Numbered from the stretch's first letter, positions 1-7,684 are shown. The stretch: DNA of 37,747 nucleotides from Chloroflexota bacterium (GCA_029558955.1 JAKQCW010000234.1:1-37747); one strand, 5' to 3'. Translations and numbers: made by a program. The notes: generated from the letters alone by a model not told the origin.

Positions 1-104
1 TCACCATCATCGGCATCCCCTTCGCCATCCAGCACATCAAGCTGATCCCGTTGGCGCTGTTCCCGTTCGGACGGGATCTGCGGCGGCAGGAAAGTAACTC
101 GTAA
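1..104 (+). CDS. YccF-family membrane protein, C-terminal end only
   Basis: The frame starting at base 3 is open from the left edge to a TAA at 102-104 and reads TIIGIPFAIQHIKLIPLALF followed by PFGRDL. This matches the conserved repeat end of the YccF (DUF307) inner-membrane family, where a GIPFGxQ...ALFPFG block recurs. Only about 33 residues are present, so start, length and upstream partners cannot be seen. The last codons (S-N-S-stop) lie inside a 7-bp tandem repeat, so the repeat supplies the stop codon. YccF proteins are small membrane proteins of unknown function. The family call rests on the short motif only. Confidence 0.6.
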   Translation, partial: TIIGIPFAIQHIKLIPLALFPFGRDLRRQESNS

Positions 105-140
105 CACGTAACACGTAATGCGTAACTCGTAATGCGTAAC
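94..140. repeat. Heptamer tandem repeat array (about 6.7 units)
   Basis: Units at 94, 101, 108, 115, 122, 129 and 136 read GTAACTC, GTAACAC, GTAACAC, GTAATGC, GTAACTC, GTAATGC, GTAAC. The TAA stop of the YccF frame (102-104) lies inside. Because 7 is not a multiple of 3, the array presents TAA in every plus-strand frame. Related arrays lie at 275-295, 344-381, 1787-1813 and 11913-11940. Confidence 0.9.
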
Positions 141-146
141 CCCGAA

Positions 147-261
147 GTACTAGTACACGTCGGCCTAAATCGGTCTTCACTCACTGCTCAAGCCGGTTCC
201 GTGAACCGGCGGCGTTGTTGGGCGCAAACCCGGCGGATCACGGATCCGCCGGGAGCAGGGT
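147..261 (-). repeat. Dispersed two-hairpin repeat, copy A
   Basis: Read on the minus strand this stretch nearly matches 34333-34443 and 34470-34578 on the plus strand. It holds two perfect hairpins. One has an 11-bp stem (CCCGGCGGATC, loop CGT). The other has an 8-bp stem (GCCGGTTC, loop ACG). They are joined by a conserved linker containing GCCCAACAACGCC and followed by a conserved tail containing GAGCAGTGAGTGAAGACCG. One end carries the palindrome GTACTAGTAC. There is no coding potential. It resembles a REP/REPIN-like or MITE-like element. Confidence 0.85.
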
Positions 262-274
262 ACCTGTATAGTTA

Positions 275-295
275 CTTACGCATTACGCATTACGC
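275..295. repeat. Heptamer array, minus orientation
   Basis: TTACGCA units repeat with a 7-bp period (TTACGCATTACGCATTACG at 276-294). This is the reverse complement of the GTAATGC unit seen at 94-140. It sits between repeat copy A and the end of the fructosamine kinase gene. Confidence 0.75.
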
Positions 296-343
296 CCTAC
301 GTGCAACATGAAACGCAGCCACATCTGCACAGAACACCTCCGG

Positions 344-381
344 GTTACGAGTTACGCATCACGAGTTACGCTACGCAACAC
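344..381. repeat. Heptamer array overlapping the end of the kinase gene
   Basis: GTTACGA, GTTACGC, ATCACGA, GTTACGC and degenerate units follow with a 7-bp period. On the minus strand the array encodes the last residues (S-V-T-R-D-A) and the TAA stop (354-352) of the fructosamine kinase gene, so the C-terminus of that protein is made of repeat sequence. Confidence 0.8.
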
Positions 382-1275
382 GCTGTCCACCTGCCCGCCG
401 TAGCCCTCGCCGAAAAGGTTGAGGTGGTTGAGCAGGTGATAGAGCTGGTAGAGGGGAATGCGCTCATCGCGACCGGGCGCGGGCGGCCAGGCTGCGTCGT
501 AGGCGGTGTAAAAATCGGGCGGAAAGCCGCCGAACAGCCGGCACATGGCCAGCTCAGCCTCGCGGTCGCCGAAGTAGACGGCCGGATCGATCAATACCGG
601 CTGGCCGGCCGCGTCCACCAGCCAGTTGCCGCCCCACAGGTCGCCGTGCAGCAGGGAGGGCTGACAGGTCGCCTCATCGATCCAGCGGTCCAGTCGGTCG
701 ATCAAGCGCTCCAGCCGGCGACGGCGTTCGCGGGGCAGCAATCCCTGCCGGCCGGCCAGCGCCATCTGAAAGCCCAGCCGGCGCTGGCCGTAGAACTCGA
801 TCCAGGTGGGCAGCCAGCGGTTGTCCTGCGGCGTGGCGCCGCAGTAGTTGCCGTGGTCCAGGCCGTAGGCGGGGGCGGTGACGCGATGGAGCGCGGCCAA
901 CTGCTGGCCAAGCAGGGCGCCGGCAGCCCGCCGGTCGGGCGGCGCAGCGGCGGACTGCCGGTCTTGCCCGATCCACTCCATGACGATGGTGGCCGGCGTG
1001 TCTGGCCGTGCCGCGGCATGGGCGACGACGGCAGGGACGCGCACCGCCTGCGTCGAGGCCAGCAGCGCCAGCCCGGCCGCCTCGGCCTCGAACAGATCGG
1101 GCCAGCCCGGCGGCGGTTGAGGCGGCCGTCCATGCCACTTGACCAGATAAGCCCGGCCGCCAGCCATGACGCGTGCGGCCTGGCTGATGTCGCCCCCGCC
1201 CACCGGTCGCACCTCCTCCAGTTCTGCGTTCAGTTGTTCGGTGAGGAGTGCGGCCAGCGCCGCCGGCAGCGCCAT
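352..1275 (-). CDS. Fructosamine/ribulosamine 3-kinase family protein
   Basis: A 307-residue protein of the FN3K family, close to the usual ~290 residues. It would phosphorylate ketosamine sugars on glycated protein amines so that they detach. The kinase-like catalytic motif LLHGDLWGGNW is followed by VLIDPAVYFGDREAELAM, the family's Brenner-type metal and catalytic segments. An N-terminal GGGDISQA matches the family's start of fold. The frame is open further upstream, but the ATG at 1275-1273 lies one base after the phosphatase stop, and the upstream residues are the phosphatase gene read in another frame. The C-terminal SVTRDA comes from a heptamer repeat. Known biochemistry links bacterial FN3K homologues with low-molecular-weight phosphatases in ribulosamine repair, which fits this gene pair. 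Confidence 0.88.
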   Translation of the reverse strand: MALPAALAALLTEQLNAELEEVRPVGGGDISQAARVMAGGRAYLVKWHGRPPQPPPGWPDLFEAEAAGLALLASTQAVRVPAVVAHAAARPDTPATIVMEWIGQDRQSAAAPPDRRAAGALLGQQLAALHRVTAPAYGLDHGNYCGATPQDNRWLPTWIEFYGQRRLGFQMALAGRQGLLPRERRRRLERLIDRLDRWIDEATCQPSLLHGDLWGGNWLVDAAGQPVLIDPAVYFGDREAELAMCRLFGGFPPDFYTAYDAAWPPAPGRDERIPLYQLYHLLNHLNLFGEGYGGQVDSVLRSVTRDA

Positions 1276-1276
1276 G

Positions 1277-1747
1277 CTACAGCCGATGCTCCTGGCGGAT
1301 GTGCGCCAACAGGCCGCGGCTGGCCGCGTCCACCAGCTCGTAGACGTAGTCGAAGCGGCCATCGTAGTAGGGATCGGGCACGTCCTGGGGATGGCCAGCC
1401 GGCGCGAAGTCCAACAGCCGGTGCAGCTTGCCATCCAGCGCGTCGCCGCGGTCCAGCCGGCGCAGGTCGGCCACGTTTTGGCTGTCCATGGCCAGCACAT
1501 AGTCGAAGCGGCGCAGATCGGCCGGCTGCACCTGGCGCGAGCGGCCGGCGTAGGGGATATCATGCTTTTTCAGCACGGCCAGGGTGCGCCGGTCGGCCCG
1601 CTCGCCGCTGTGCCAGTCGGCCATGCCGGCCGAGTCGATCTCGAACTGGCCGGCCAGCCCGGCTTCGTTCACCAGATTCTGAAACACCGCTTCGGCCATA
1701 GGGGAGCGGCAGATGTTGCCGAGGCAGATGAAGAGGACTTTGATCAT
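1277..1747 (-). CDS. Low-molecular-weight protein tyrosine phosphatase
   Basis: A 156-residue cytoplasmic phosphatase of normal family length. The P-loop CLGNICRS (Cys8 to Ser15) is the C-x5-R-S catalytic motif, and DPYYDGRFDYVYELV near the C-terminus carries the general-acid Asp. The family hydrolyses phosphotyrosine or small sugar phosphates. It is the first gene of a two-gene unit with the fructosamine kinase (1-nt gap). Published work shows that some family members act as ribulosamine 5-phosphatase and that the two genes are often neighbours in bacteria. The substrate is therefore plausibly a phosphorylated ketosamine rather than phosphotyrosine, but that is inference. Confidence 0.9.
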   Translation of the reverse strand: MIKVLFICLGNICRSPMAEAVFQNLVNEAGLAGQFEIDSAGMADWHSGERADRRTLAVLKKHDIPYAGRSRQVQPADLRRFDYVLAMDSQNVADLRRLDRGDALDGKLHRLLDFAPAGHPQDVPDPYYDGRFDYVYELVDAASRGLLAHIRQEHRL

Positions 1748-1786
1748 GGGAGGGGTGTGGAATGATGGGGGATTGTCTTTGTCAGT

Positions 1787-1813
1787 GTAACGAGTAATGC
1801 GTAACTCGTAACC
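1787..1813. repeat. Heptamer array upstream of the phosphatase gene
   Basis: GTAACGA, GTAATGC, GTAACTC and GTAACC in a row with 7-bp spacing. The 160-bp gap between the phosphatase start and the end of the next gene (1748-1908) holds this array; no clear promoter was recognised. Confidence 0.8.
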
Positions 1814-1908
1814 GGAAAGGTGAGAGTCGTGTGCGAGATTGCGGAGTCACGTATGGCTGAGTTTAGCGCAAGCCGCGCCAGAGCACAAAACCGGCAGGAT
1901 CGGTGTGG

Positions 1909-2757
1909 TTAGGAAAACTCCATGGCATCGATCTGGCGGGCATGCACGGCCCAGTTAACCGCAATGGTGGTGTAGGCGTGATAGGCGGAAGACAGGTGCC
2001 GAGCGGGATTCTGAAGAAAACCAATGCGCGGCGACTCCATCACATCGACTACCACACCCAGGAAATACCCATCCTGCGTTTCGTTTGCGACCTTCCACTC
2101 TTTGTCGGTGAACGAAATGCCGGCCGGTGGCTTGGCGATCCCCTTGATTTCTATCAAAACGAGTTCCGAACCCTTCGTCGCTGAGAAATCGAACCCTACG
2201 CCTTCATCGCGTCGATCAATCAGAGTCCCGACGAATGGAGTCAAACCGGCTTGAAACCTGGCCATGAAGAATCCTTCTGCCATTCTTCCGGTAGGCCCGC
2301 GTGCCACATAATCCATGGGGCGCCTTGCTTTTTTCAGCCCCTCTGATTCTTTGATCTCCTGCAACGCTGAATGTAGCTCGGTCTCAACTTTGGGACGTGC
2401 TGCGGGTGTGAGGATGTCAAGGACGACCGCCCGCAGGGCGCTTTCACTCAAATCGTCAAACGTGACCAACACCTTGTGGCGACTGGGCCGGAGCTTTCGG
2501 TTCCAGCCCTTTCGTGCGTTGTCGTAATATGGGTCGAACTCATCTCGCCAGTTCTTGACGGAGTTTCTGTTGACGGATAGGCGGTCACCTATCTGATCGA
2601 ACGCCTGCGTGTACGATTGAAAACCCAGGTTCGTGAGGCCTTCCTTTCCAAACTTTGACAGATAAAAGGCCACGATCATTGCAAGTTCGTTCTCGGGTTT
2701 CATGTCTACCATCCTGCTGAGCGGAGATTCAGGCTGCGTCAACCCAACTTTGCCCAT
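1909..2757 (-). CDS. DUF3883-like PD-(D/E)XK protein with N-terminal HTH-like region
   Basis: A 282-residue protein. Residues about 50-90 (RLSVNRNSVKNWRDEF, then DPYYDNARKGW) look like a helix-turn-helix followed by a short motif seen in restriction-associated proteins. The C-terminal half has GFDFSATKG..LVLIEIKG, then FTDKEWKVANE and GYFLGVVV. These fit the DUF3883 fold, a PD-(D/E)XK relative: acidic residue, then E-I-K, then a conserved E-W pair. It may be a restriction-type or DNA-processing protein, but no methylase or helicase lies beside it, so the role is unknown. The ATG at 2757 has AGGAA a few bases upstream; internal Met codons near 2712 are alternatives. It directly follows the decayed nucleotidyltransferase with a 6-bp gap, so the two may form an old transcription unit. 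Confidence 0.55.
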   Translation of the reverse strand: MGKVGLTQPESPLSRMVDMKPENELAMIVAFYLSKFGKEGLTNLGFQSYTQAFDQIGDRLSVNRNSVKNWRDEFDPYYDNARKGWNRKLRPSRHKVLVTFDDLSESALRAVVLDILTPAARPKVETELHSALQEIKESEGLKKARRPMDYVARGPTGRMAEGFFMARFQAGLTPFVGTLIDRRDEGVGFDFSATKGSELVLIEIKGIAKPPAGISFTDKEWKVANETQDGYFLGVVVDVMESPRIGFLQNPARHLSSAYHAYTTIAVNWAVHARQIDAMEFS

Positions 2758-2763
2758 GCGTTC

Positions 2764-3080
2764 CTATTCGAGCCGCTCTGACGCTTCCTCAACCAACCCA
2801 TCGAACATCAGCACCAGATCCTTGGCGTATCGTTCCAGGTATTGCCGCACGCGGCGCACGTCGGCGCCGGCGTTGATCAGTTCGACCACGTCCAACAGAT
2901 CCTGGCGGCGTCTGGCCCGGAGCTTCATGTAGATCAAGGCGTCAATCGGAACTACGGCCAAACCCTGGCTGAGGGACGGGTCATCCAGGACATCTGCCAA
3001 CTGCGGGCCCAGCGCTACAGGTTGAGCGCGGCATCGCGTACTTTGGGTGAGACGAAGTCCAGCGCCTCTTTGATATCCAT
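2764..3080 (-). pseudogene. Decayed nucleotidyltransferase-like gene (N-terminal stub plus C-terminal part)
   Basis: An ATG at 3080-3078, preceded by GGAAGG, opens a 21-residue frame (MDIKEALDFVSPKVRDAALN plus L) that stops at 3015. A second frame, off by one phase, then runs from about 3000 (TTG) to 2764 and gives 78 residues with VVPIDALIYMKLRARRRQDL and DVVELINAGADVRRVRQYLE. That C-terminal pattern resembles the end of bacterial AbiEii/MNT-like nucleotidyltransferases that act as toxin or antitoxin parts. The central catalytic G-S-x10-D-x-D region is absent, so the gene looks internally deleted and frameshifted. It could instead be a real 78-residue protein started at TTG. Family assignment is tentative. 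Confidence 0.4.
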
Positions 3081-3174
3081 GAGGCCTTCCTTTCTGCGGG
3101 GAAGTTGAGCCTATGACAGGCGCATAAGTCGTCTCACAGGTGCCTGACTGCGATTTCGGGCCGGGCGCCGTCAG

Positions 3175-3858
3175 CTAAAACTTTGCCACCCTGCGGTTCA
3201 CATACACCGGCTCGCCCAGAAATTTCGGTCCCAGGTGCAGGAACTCCACGTCCAGCACGGCTTTGGCGCGGGCCAGCACCTCGCGGGCGCGGATGCGTTG
3301 ATTCCAATAGCCCCGCGGGCCGCGCGCGGCGTAGCCGATGGCGTCGTGGCCCTTCTGGTCGGCCAGATAGAGCGCGCGCTCGATGTGGAAGGGCTGTGAA
3401 ACGACGGTGTAGCCCTTCAATCCGAAGACATCGCCGGCCCGGTAGATCGAATCGAGCGTGCGGAAACCGGCGTAGTCGGCCGTGATGTGCTCGGCCGGCA
3501 CGCCCAGCGCGATCAAATCAGCGCGCATCTCGGCCGGCTCGTTGTACTCCGCAACGCCGTTGTCGCCGCTGACCAGGATGCCGTCCACCTTGCCGGCGTG
3601 ATACAGCTCGGCCGCGGCGCGGATGCGGCCGGTGTAGAAGCTGTTCAGCCGGCCAAAGGAGTACTTGGAGGTGCCCAGCACCAACGCCACCTCGCGGTGG
3701 GGCAGCGCGTCCAGGTCGTCGTAAACCCGACCGGTCGCGTGCTCCTCCACGTGGCGGTCGGCCCAGAGGGCAAACGCGCTGGCGGCCAGCGACGCCAACA
3801 GCAGAAGCAGCGGCGCCGACAACACAATTCTCTTGACGGTCATGCGTTCGATCTTCAT
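3175..3858 (-). CDS. SanA/YdcF-type DUF218 membrane-anchored protein
   Basis: A 227-residue protein with one N-terminal membrane segment (about residues 10-32) and an extracytoplasmic DUF218 domain. The features are VALVLGTSK, LVSGDNGVAEYNEPAEM, GVPAEHITADYAGFRTLDSI and YTVVSQPFHIERAL, which are the conserved blocks of SanA (vancomycin-sensitivity protein) and relatives linked to the cell envelope. Length matches SanA (about 230-240 residues). The ATG at 3858 is used here; the Met at residue 6 is an alternative. It stands alone, about 100 bp from the esterase gene. The biochemical function of the family is not firmly settled. Confidence 0.85.
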   Translation of the reverse strand: MKIERMTVKRIVLSAPLLLLLASLAASAFALWADRHVEEHATGRVYDDLDALPHREVALVLGTSKYSFGRLNSFYTGRIRAAAELYHAGKVDGILVSGDNGVAEYNEPAEMRADLIALGVPAEHITADYAGFRTLDSIYRAGDVFGLKGYTVVSQPFHIERALYLADQKGHDAIGYAARGPRGYWNQRIRAREVLARAKAVLDVEFLHLGPKFLGEPVYVNRRVAKF

Positions 3859-3958
3859 TGGTTCAAAGCCGGGCGGAACGCCCTTGCGGTCAAGGCAATT
3901 CGATGCGCGCGCTGCGGCTGACTGCTACCGACCGCGGGAGAAACGCGTTCGTTCGGTG

Positions 3959-4723
3959 TCATCCGTGCGCAGCTTCATCTTCCATGGGCAGCCAGGCCAG
4001 CACCCGTTGAATCATGCGATCCCAGTAGCCCCAGTCATGCCCGCCCGGCCCTTCCTCGTAGGTCAGGTCCAGCCCCAGCGCCAGCGCATGCGCGCGAAAG
4101 CGCAGGTTATGGCCGTAGAGAAAGTCCTCCGTGCCGCAGCACTGGTAAAGACGCGGCTTCGGCCCGCTCGAGCGCGCGACCTGCGCCGCCAGGTGCATGG
4201 TGTCGTTGGCGCTGCCGACCACCTGATCCAGATCGCCGTAGATGTTCTCCATCTCGGCCCGCCAGGCCGGTTCGTCCTGCTGCATCGCGCCGGCCTGGTC
4301 CAGCGCGCCCGACAGGCTGGCGGCTGCGGCGAAGCGTTCAGGAAAGCTCAGCGCCAGCTTGAACGCGCCGTAGCCGCCCATGGAAAGCCCGGCTACGAAG
4401 GTCTCCTCCCGGCGGTGGGAGATGGGGAAGAAGCCGCGCGCCAGCGCGGGCAGCTCCTGGCTGATGAAGGTCCAATAGCGATAGCCGCGCGCCATATCGG
4501 TGTAAAAGCTGCGGTGAGCGGCCGGCATCACCACCGCCAGCCCCAGCGCGTCGGCGTAGCGTTCGATGGAGGTGCGCCGCAGCCAGGTGCTGTGGTCGTC
4601 GGACAGGCCATGCAGCAGATAGAGCACCGGATAGCGCGCCCGGGCCGGCTGCGGCAGGATCACGTTCATGGACGCGCCGAGCTGCAACGTTTCAGAGAAG
4701 AAATCACACTGGATCAGGGCCAT
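3959..4723 (-). CDS. Tributyrin esterase / esterase D-like alpha/beta hydrolase
   Basis: A 254-residue alpha/beta hydrolase of the esterase D/S-formylglutathione hydrolase-like fold, closest in style to tributyrin-type acyl esterases. [17 protein letters not shown] is the oxyanion-hole block, [17 protein letters not shown] carries the nucleophile Ser in G-x-S-x-G-G, an Asp lies in CGTEDFLYG, and the catalytic His is in [11 protein letters not shown]. The frame extends further upstream, but the ATG at 4723 is 2 nt past the stop of the HD gene, and the upstream codons are the HD gene in another frame. It is the last gene of the M50-HD-esterase unit. No signal peptide, so cytoplasmic. Confidence 0.87.
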   Translation of the reverse strand: MALIQCDFFSETLQLGASMNVILPQPARARYPVLYLLHGLSDDHSTWLRRTSIERYADALGLAVVMPAAHRSFYTDMARGYRYWTFISQELPALARGFFPISHRREETFVAGLSMGGYGAFKLALSFPERFAAAASLSGALDQAGAMQQDEPAWRAEMENIYGDLDQVVGSANDTMHLAAQVARSSGPKPRLYQCCGTEDFLYGHNLRFRAHALALGLDLTYEEGPGGHDWGYWDRMIQRVLAWLPMEDEAAHG

Positions 4724-4725
4724 GG

Positions 4726-5283
4726 CTAATTCGCATCGTCGGCCGCCTGGAGCACGGCCAGCAGGCGTTCGGTCTCGTCGACCGGCTGATGGGTGAGCTT
4801 GACCTGATGGCGACGGATCAGCTCGACCGTCAACGGCGAGCAGCCGGCCTCTTCGGCCAGCCGTGCGCCCAGCGCGGGGTGGTGGGCGTGCAGATAGAAG
4901 GGATAGCGCCAACTGCCCGGGGCTTCCCGGCCAACTTGTTGTACCCAGCCGGGGCGCACGGCCTCCATCAGGACGATCAGCACCCGATGCCAAAGCCGCA
5001 GACGGCGGCCGGGCAGGGCGGTCTTGGCCGCGTCGTGAAGCAAGGCCGCAGCGGCCAGGTCAGGCTGGCCCGGCGCGACCTGCTGCACCCGACGCAGCAC
5101 ATCCAGGCTGTGCCGTTGATCGCGCCGCGCCATGCGGTCGAACAGCGCCAGCGCGGCCGCGGACAAGGCAGCCGCGGCCGCCGCCGCGGCGCGCTCCCCG
5201 GCGCTCACCCGCGGGTGCAGGGAGGCAAAAAACTGCTGCACGCGGTGGAGGACGCGCCGCAGCCAGCGGCTATCGGTTGACAA
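4726..5283 (-). CDS. HD-domain phosphohydrolase-like protein
   Basis: A roughly 185-residue protein with the metal-binding HD motif in [19 protein letters not shown] and later His residues in [20 protein letters not shown] and ELIRRHQ, the order expected of HD phosphohydrolases (H...HD...H...). An Ala-rich stretch lies N-terminal. There is no ATG near the start of the conserved region. The TTG at 5283 is the best guess, with another TTG about 24 bases upstream, and neither has a clear ribosome binding site. Middle gene of the M50-HD-esterase unit. The substrate (nucleotide or lipid phosphate) cannot be told. Confidence 0.7.
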   Translation of the reverse strand: MSTDSRWLRRVLHRVQQFFASLHPRVSAGERAAAAAAAALSAAALALFDRMARRDQRHSLDVLRRVQQVAPGQPDLAAAALLHDAAKTALPGRRLRLWHRVLIVLMEAVRPGWVQQVGREAPGSWRYPFYLHAHHPALGARLAEEAGCSPLTVELIRRHQVKLTHQPVDETERLLAVLQAADDAN

Positions 5284-5327
5284 GGTGACAGGGTGATCGG
5301 GCGTCAAGGTGATCAGAGGATCGGCCG

Positions 5328-5948
5328 CTACTGCAACAGCGCCTTCATCAGCGCCTGCGTAGGGGCGACCACGATTCGGCCGAGGATATCCACGCCTGGG
5401 ATGAAGTTGCCGAGCAGAATCAGGCCAAAGAGCAGCAGCGGGCCGACCTGGCCCACACGCGCCCATTGCTGGGCCAGAGATTCTGGCAGCACACCCAACA
5501 GCACGCGGAAACCATCCAGCGGCGGAAAGGGGATCAGGTTGAAGAAGAGCAGCGCCAGGTTCAGGTAGATGAACACCAGCAGCGTGTTGGCGACCAGATC
5601 GCCGCCGACGAAACCGGATGCGCGCCAGAGCAGCGCCACCGCCGTGGCCAGCGCCAGGTTGGAGAGGGGGCCGACCACCGCCACCAGGGCCATGCCTCTG
5701 CGCCCGCCCTGCAAATTGGCTGGGTTCACCGGCACCGGCTTGGCCCAGCCAAAGCCGACCACGAAGACCAACAGCGTGCCCATCACGTCCAGATGCTTGA
5801 GCGGGTTCAGGGTCAGGCGCCCCAGGTCCTTGGCCGTCGAGTCGCCCAGCCGCCAGGCCATCCAGGCATGGGCGAATTCGTGGAGGGTGAAGGCCGGTAT
5901 CAGCGCAATGGCAAAGGCCAGAATCTCTTCAGTTGAGCGGTTGAGCAC
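5328..5948 (-). CDS. Site-2 protease family (M50) integral membrane metalloprotease
   Basis: A 206-residue multi-pass membrane protein of the short M50 (YwhC/Rip-like) group. HEFAHAW near residue 23 is the HExxH zinc site inside the first membrane segment, and NLIPFPPLDGFRVLLG near residue 140 provides the third zinc ligand (N/D-x-x-P-x-P-x-x-D-G). A conserved GWAKPVPVNPANL loop lies between. There is no PDZ domain, as is usual in this short group. Members cut substrates within membranes, but no anti-sigma partner is visible here. ATG start at 5948; first gene of the unit continuing with the HD protein and the esterase, with a good promoter just upstream. Confidence 0.9.
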   Translation of the reverse strand: MLNRSTEEILAFAIALIPAFTLHEFAHAWMAWRLGDSTAKDLGRLTLNPLKHLDVMGTLLVFVVGFGWAKPVPVNPANLQGGRRGMALVAVVGPLSNLALATAVALLWRASGFVGGDLVANTLLVFIYLNLALLFFNLIPFPPLDGFRVLLGVLPESLAQQWARVGQVGPLLLFGLILLGNFIPGVDILGRIVVAPTQALMKALLQ

Positions 5949-5986
5949 GATCGTTTCCTCGGTGTCAGGCGGATAAGTCGGGCCGG

Positions 5987-6015
5987 ATTATAGCATATCT
6001 GGGCGGTCGTGGCGA
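5987..6015 (-). promoter_or_regulatory. Putative sigma-70 promoter of the M50 operon
   Basis: On the minus strand a perfect -10 TATAAT (5992-5987) follows TCGCCA (6015-6010; 4 of 6 matches to TTGACA) with a 17-bp spacer. Transcription would begin near 5980, about 30 nt before the M50 ATG. Confidence 0.5.
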
Positions 6016-6144
6016 GTTGCCGGGAGGGGAACAGCCTTCCGCCACGCAACGTCTACAGCCTGCGCTTCCACGATGCCGGCCGCCGCGCGTCGTCGCCTGA
6101 TCGACCTGATCCCGCGCTGAAGGAAGCTGAGGAGAAAACGATCC

Positions 6145-7431
6145 TTGACTACCCGTGACACAATGCGGCGCAATGCGCTGATCCTGCTGCCGCTGGCTGT
6201 GACTCTGCTGCTGGCCGGCGCCTGCCGGCGTGGCGAGACTCCGCCGCCCGCGCCGGCCACGCCGTCCGTGGCCGCGACAACGCCCGCGGACGCACGTTCG
6301 CCCCTGCCCACCGACAACGACGTCTTCTTGCCGCAGATCGCGCTGGGCGCGGGCCAGGAAACCGCGCCGGCGCCGACCGCAGCGCCGACTGCTACCGCCA
6401 TCCTCACGCCGACGCTGGCTGCTGCCGCCGTGCTCACGCCGACGCTGCCCCCGACGCCGGCCGCCACGCCCACCCCCAGGCCGTTGGCGCTGGCCGATTG
6501 GCCGGCCATGACGCTGCAAGACTGGCCGCGGCCGGCCCATGACAACGGCCTTTGCCTCCACAACACGGCCGTGGCCTACAACGACGAGGCTGACATCGAC
6601 CTGCAGATCGGCCGCCTGCAGTCCATGAACATGCGTTGGACCCTGATTCACTACGGCGACGAGCTGCAACTGCTGCGCGCCGCGCCGCGCTACCGCGACG
6701 CGGGCATCACCGTGGTCTGGCGCAAGAACGTGCGCGCCTATGACCGCTATTACGACTGGGGGCGGGATGTGCAGTTGCTGCTGGACATGGGCGTTGCCCC
6801 CTACATGCAACTGTACAACGAGCCGGAACTGCCGGCCGAGTGGGATGGCCAGCCCATCGACCAACAACTGTTTCTGGACAACCTGATGCTGGCGGTCGAG
6901 CAGGTCTACAACGCGGGCGGCTATGTGGGCTTGCAGTTCGTCAGCGATGACTGGCTGCGGGTCGCGCTGCGCGAGATCAAAGCGCGCGGCGGTGAGCAGG
7001 TCTTCCAGCGCATGTTCCTGGTCCCGCACCCCTACGGCCTGAACCATCCGCCCGACTACATGGCCGACCCCAACGGCGTGCTGGGCTTTCTGCATCAGGC
7101 GCGCATCGTCGAGGAGGAGATCGGCTTTGTGCCGCCGATGATCGCTGGCGAGGGGGGCTGGAAGTGGAACGCCACCGATGACCGCAATTTCCCGCCCATC
7201 GACGCCGCCTTGCACCGTGACTACCACGTGGAGCTGTTCAACTGGTTCCGTACCGGCGTGCTCTCCAACGGCGAGCCGCTGCCCGACACCCTTCTCGCCT
7301 TCTGCCCCTGGCTGCTCTCCGACCGCGGCGACGACAGCGCCTGGTTCGACAGCTTCGCCGGCGAGCGGACGCTGACCGTCGAAGGGGTACGGGCCATCCC
7401 CGCGTTCGAGCGGCGATTTAGCTGGCAGTGA
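6145..7431 (+). CDS. Secreted lipoprotein with glycoside hydrolase-like TIM-barrel domain
   Basis: A 428-residue lipoprotein. The lipobox LAGAC places the lipidated Cys at residue 27, after a hydrophobic signal. Residues about 30-115 are a Pro/Thr/Ala-rich linker with repeated TPT motifs, and residues about 120-428 form a (beta/alpha)8-like domain. YNEPE (N225, E226) resembles the acid/base NEP motif of clan GH-A glycosidases, and GEGGWKW (E336) fits the nucleophile strand. No specific GH family is recognised, so the substrate is unknown; an inactive or non-glycosidase barrel is possible. The TTG at 6145 is chosen because AGGAG lies 10 nt upstream; the ATG at 6163 would be too far from it and would still leave a signal. 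It stands alone, divergent from the M50 operon. Confidence 0.72.
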   Translation: MTTRDTMRRNALILLPLAVTLLLAGACRRGETPPPAPATPSVAATTPADARSPLPTDNDVFLPQIALGAGQETAPAPTAAPTATAILTPTLAAAAVLTPTLPPTPAATPTPRPLALADWPAMTLQDWPRPAHDNGLCLHNTAVAYNDEADIDLQIGRLQSMNMRWTLIHYGDELQLLRAAPRYRDAGITVVWRKNVRAYDRYYDWGRDVQLLLDMGVAPYMQLYNEPELPAEWDGQPIDQQLFLDNLMLAVEQVYNAGGYVGLQFVSDDWLRVALREIKARGGEQVFQRMFLVPHPYGLNHPPDYMADPNGVLGFLHQARIVEEEIGFVPPMIAGEGGWKWNATDDRNFPPIDAALHRDYHVELFNWFRTGVLSNGEPLPDTLLAFCPWLLSDRGDDSAWFDSFAGERTLTVEGVRAIPAFERRFSWQ

Positions 7432-7574
7432 CGATCCGCCGCCAGCCATCGTGACCGGTCGAAACCGAGAGCTGCAGGATGGTCGCCAAGGGATTTGACG
7501 ACCGGGGGGCTTTGCGGTAAGCTGGCGTTCGATCCAACGGCAAAAAACAGCAACTCAGCAGAGACATCCATGCG

Positions 7575-7606
7575 CTGGGCGCACAACCGTCTGGGCGCAC
7601 AACCGT
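7575..7606 (+). repeat. 16-bp tandem duplication in the epimerase upstream region
   Basis: CTGGGCGCACAACCGT occurs twice in direct succession (7575-7590 and 7591-7606). It sits in the 253-bp gap 7432-7684, which otherwise holds no gene I can support and only a weak promoter candidate. Confidence 0.85.
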
Positions 7607-7684
7607 CAATGAAAATGGCGGGCTCGGTGGCTGCGCACAGACCGGCGAGCGGCTATTTTCAGGTCAGAAAGGCACATCCATACT

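Noticed and set aside
5965..7449. Long minus-strand frame opposite the glycosidase-like lipoprotein
   Set aside because: Its translation is low-complexity Gly/Arg/Val/His sequence of the kind produced by the complement of GC-rich coding DNA; the plus strand has a clear lipoprotein.
7495..7523. Promoter TTGACG-17-TAAGCT before the epimerase gene
   Set aside because: The -35 is good but the -10 matches only 3 of 6 positions and it lies 160 nt from the start codon; too weak to annotate.
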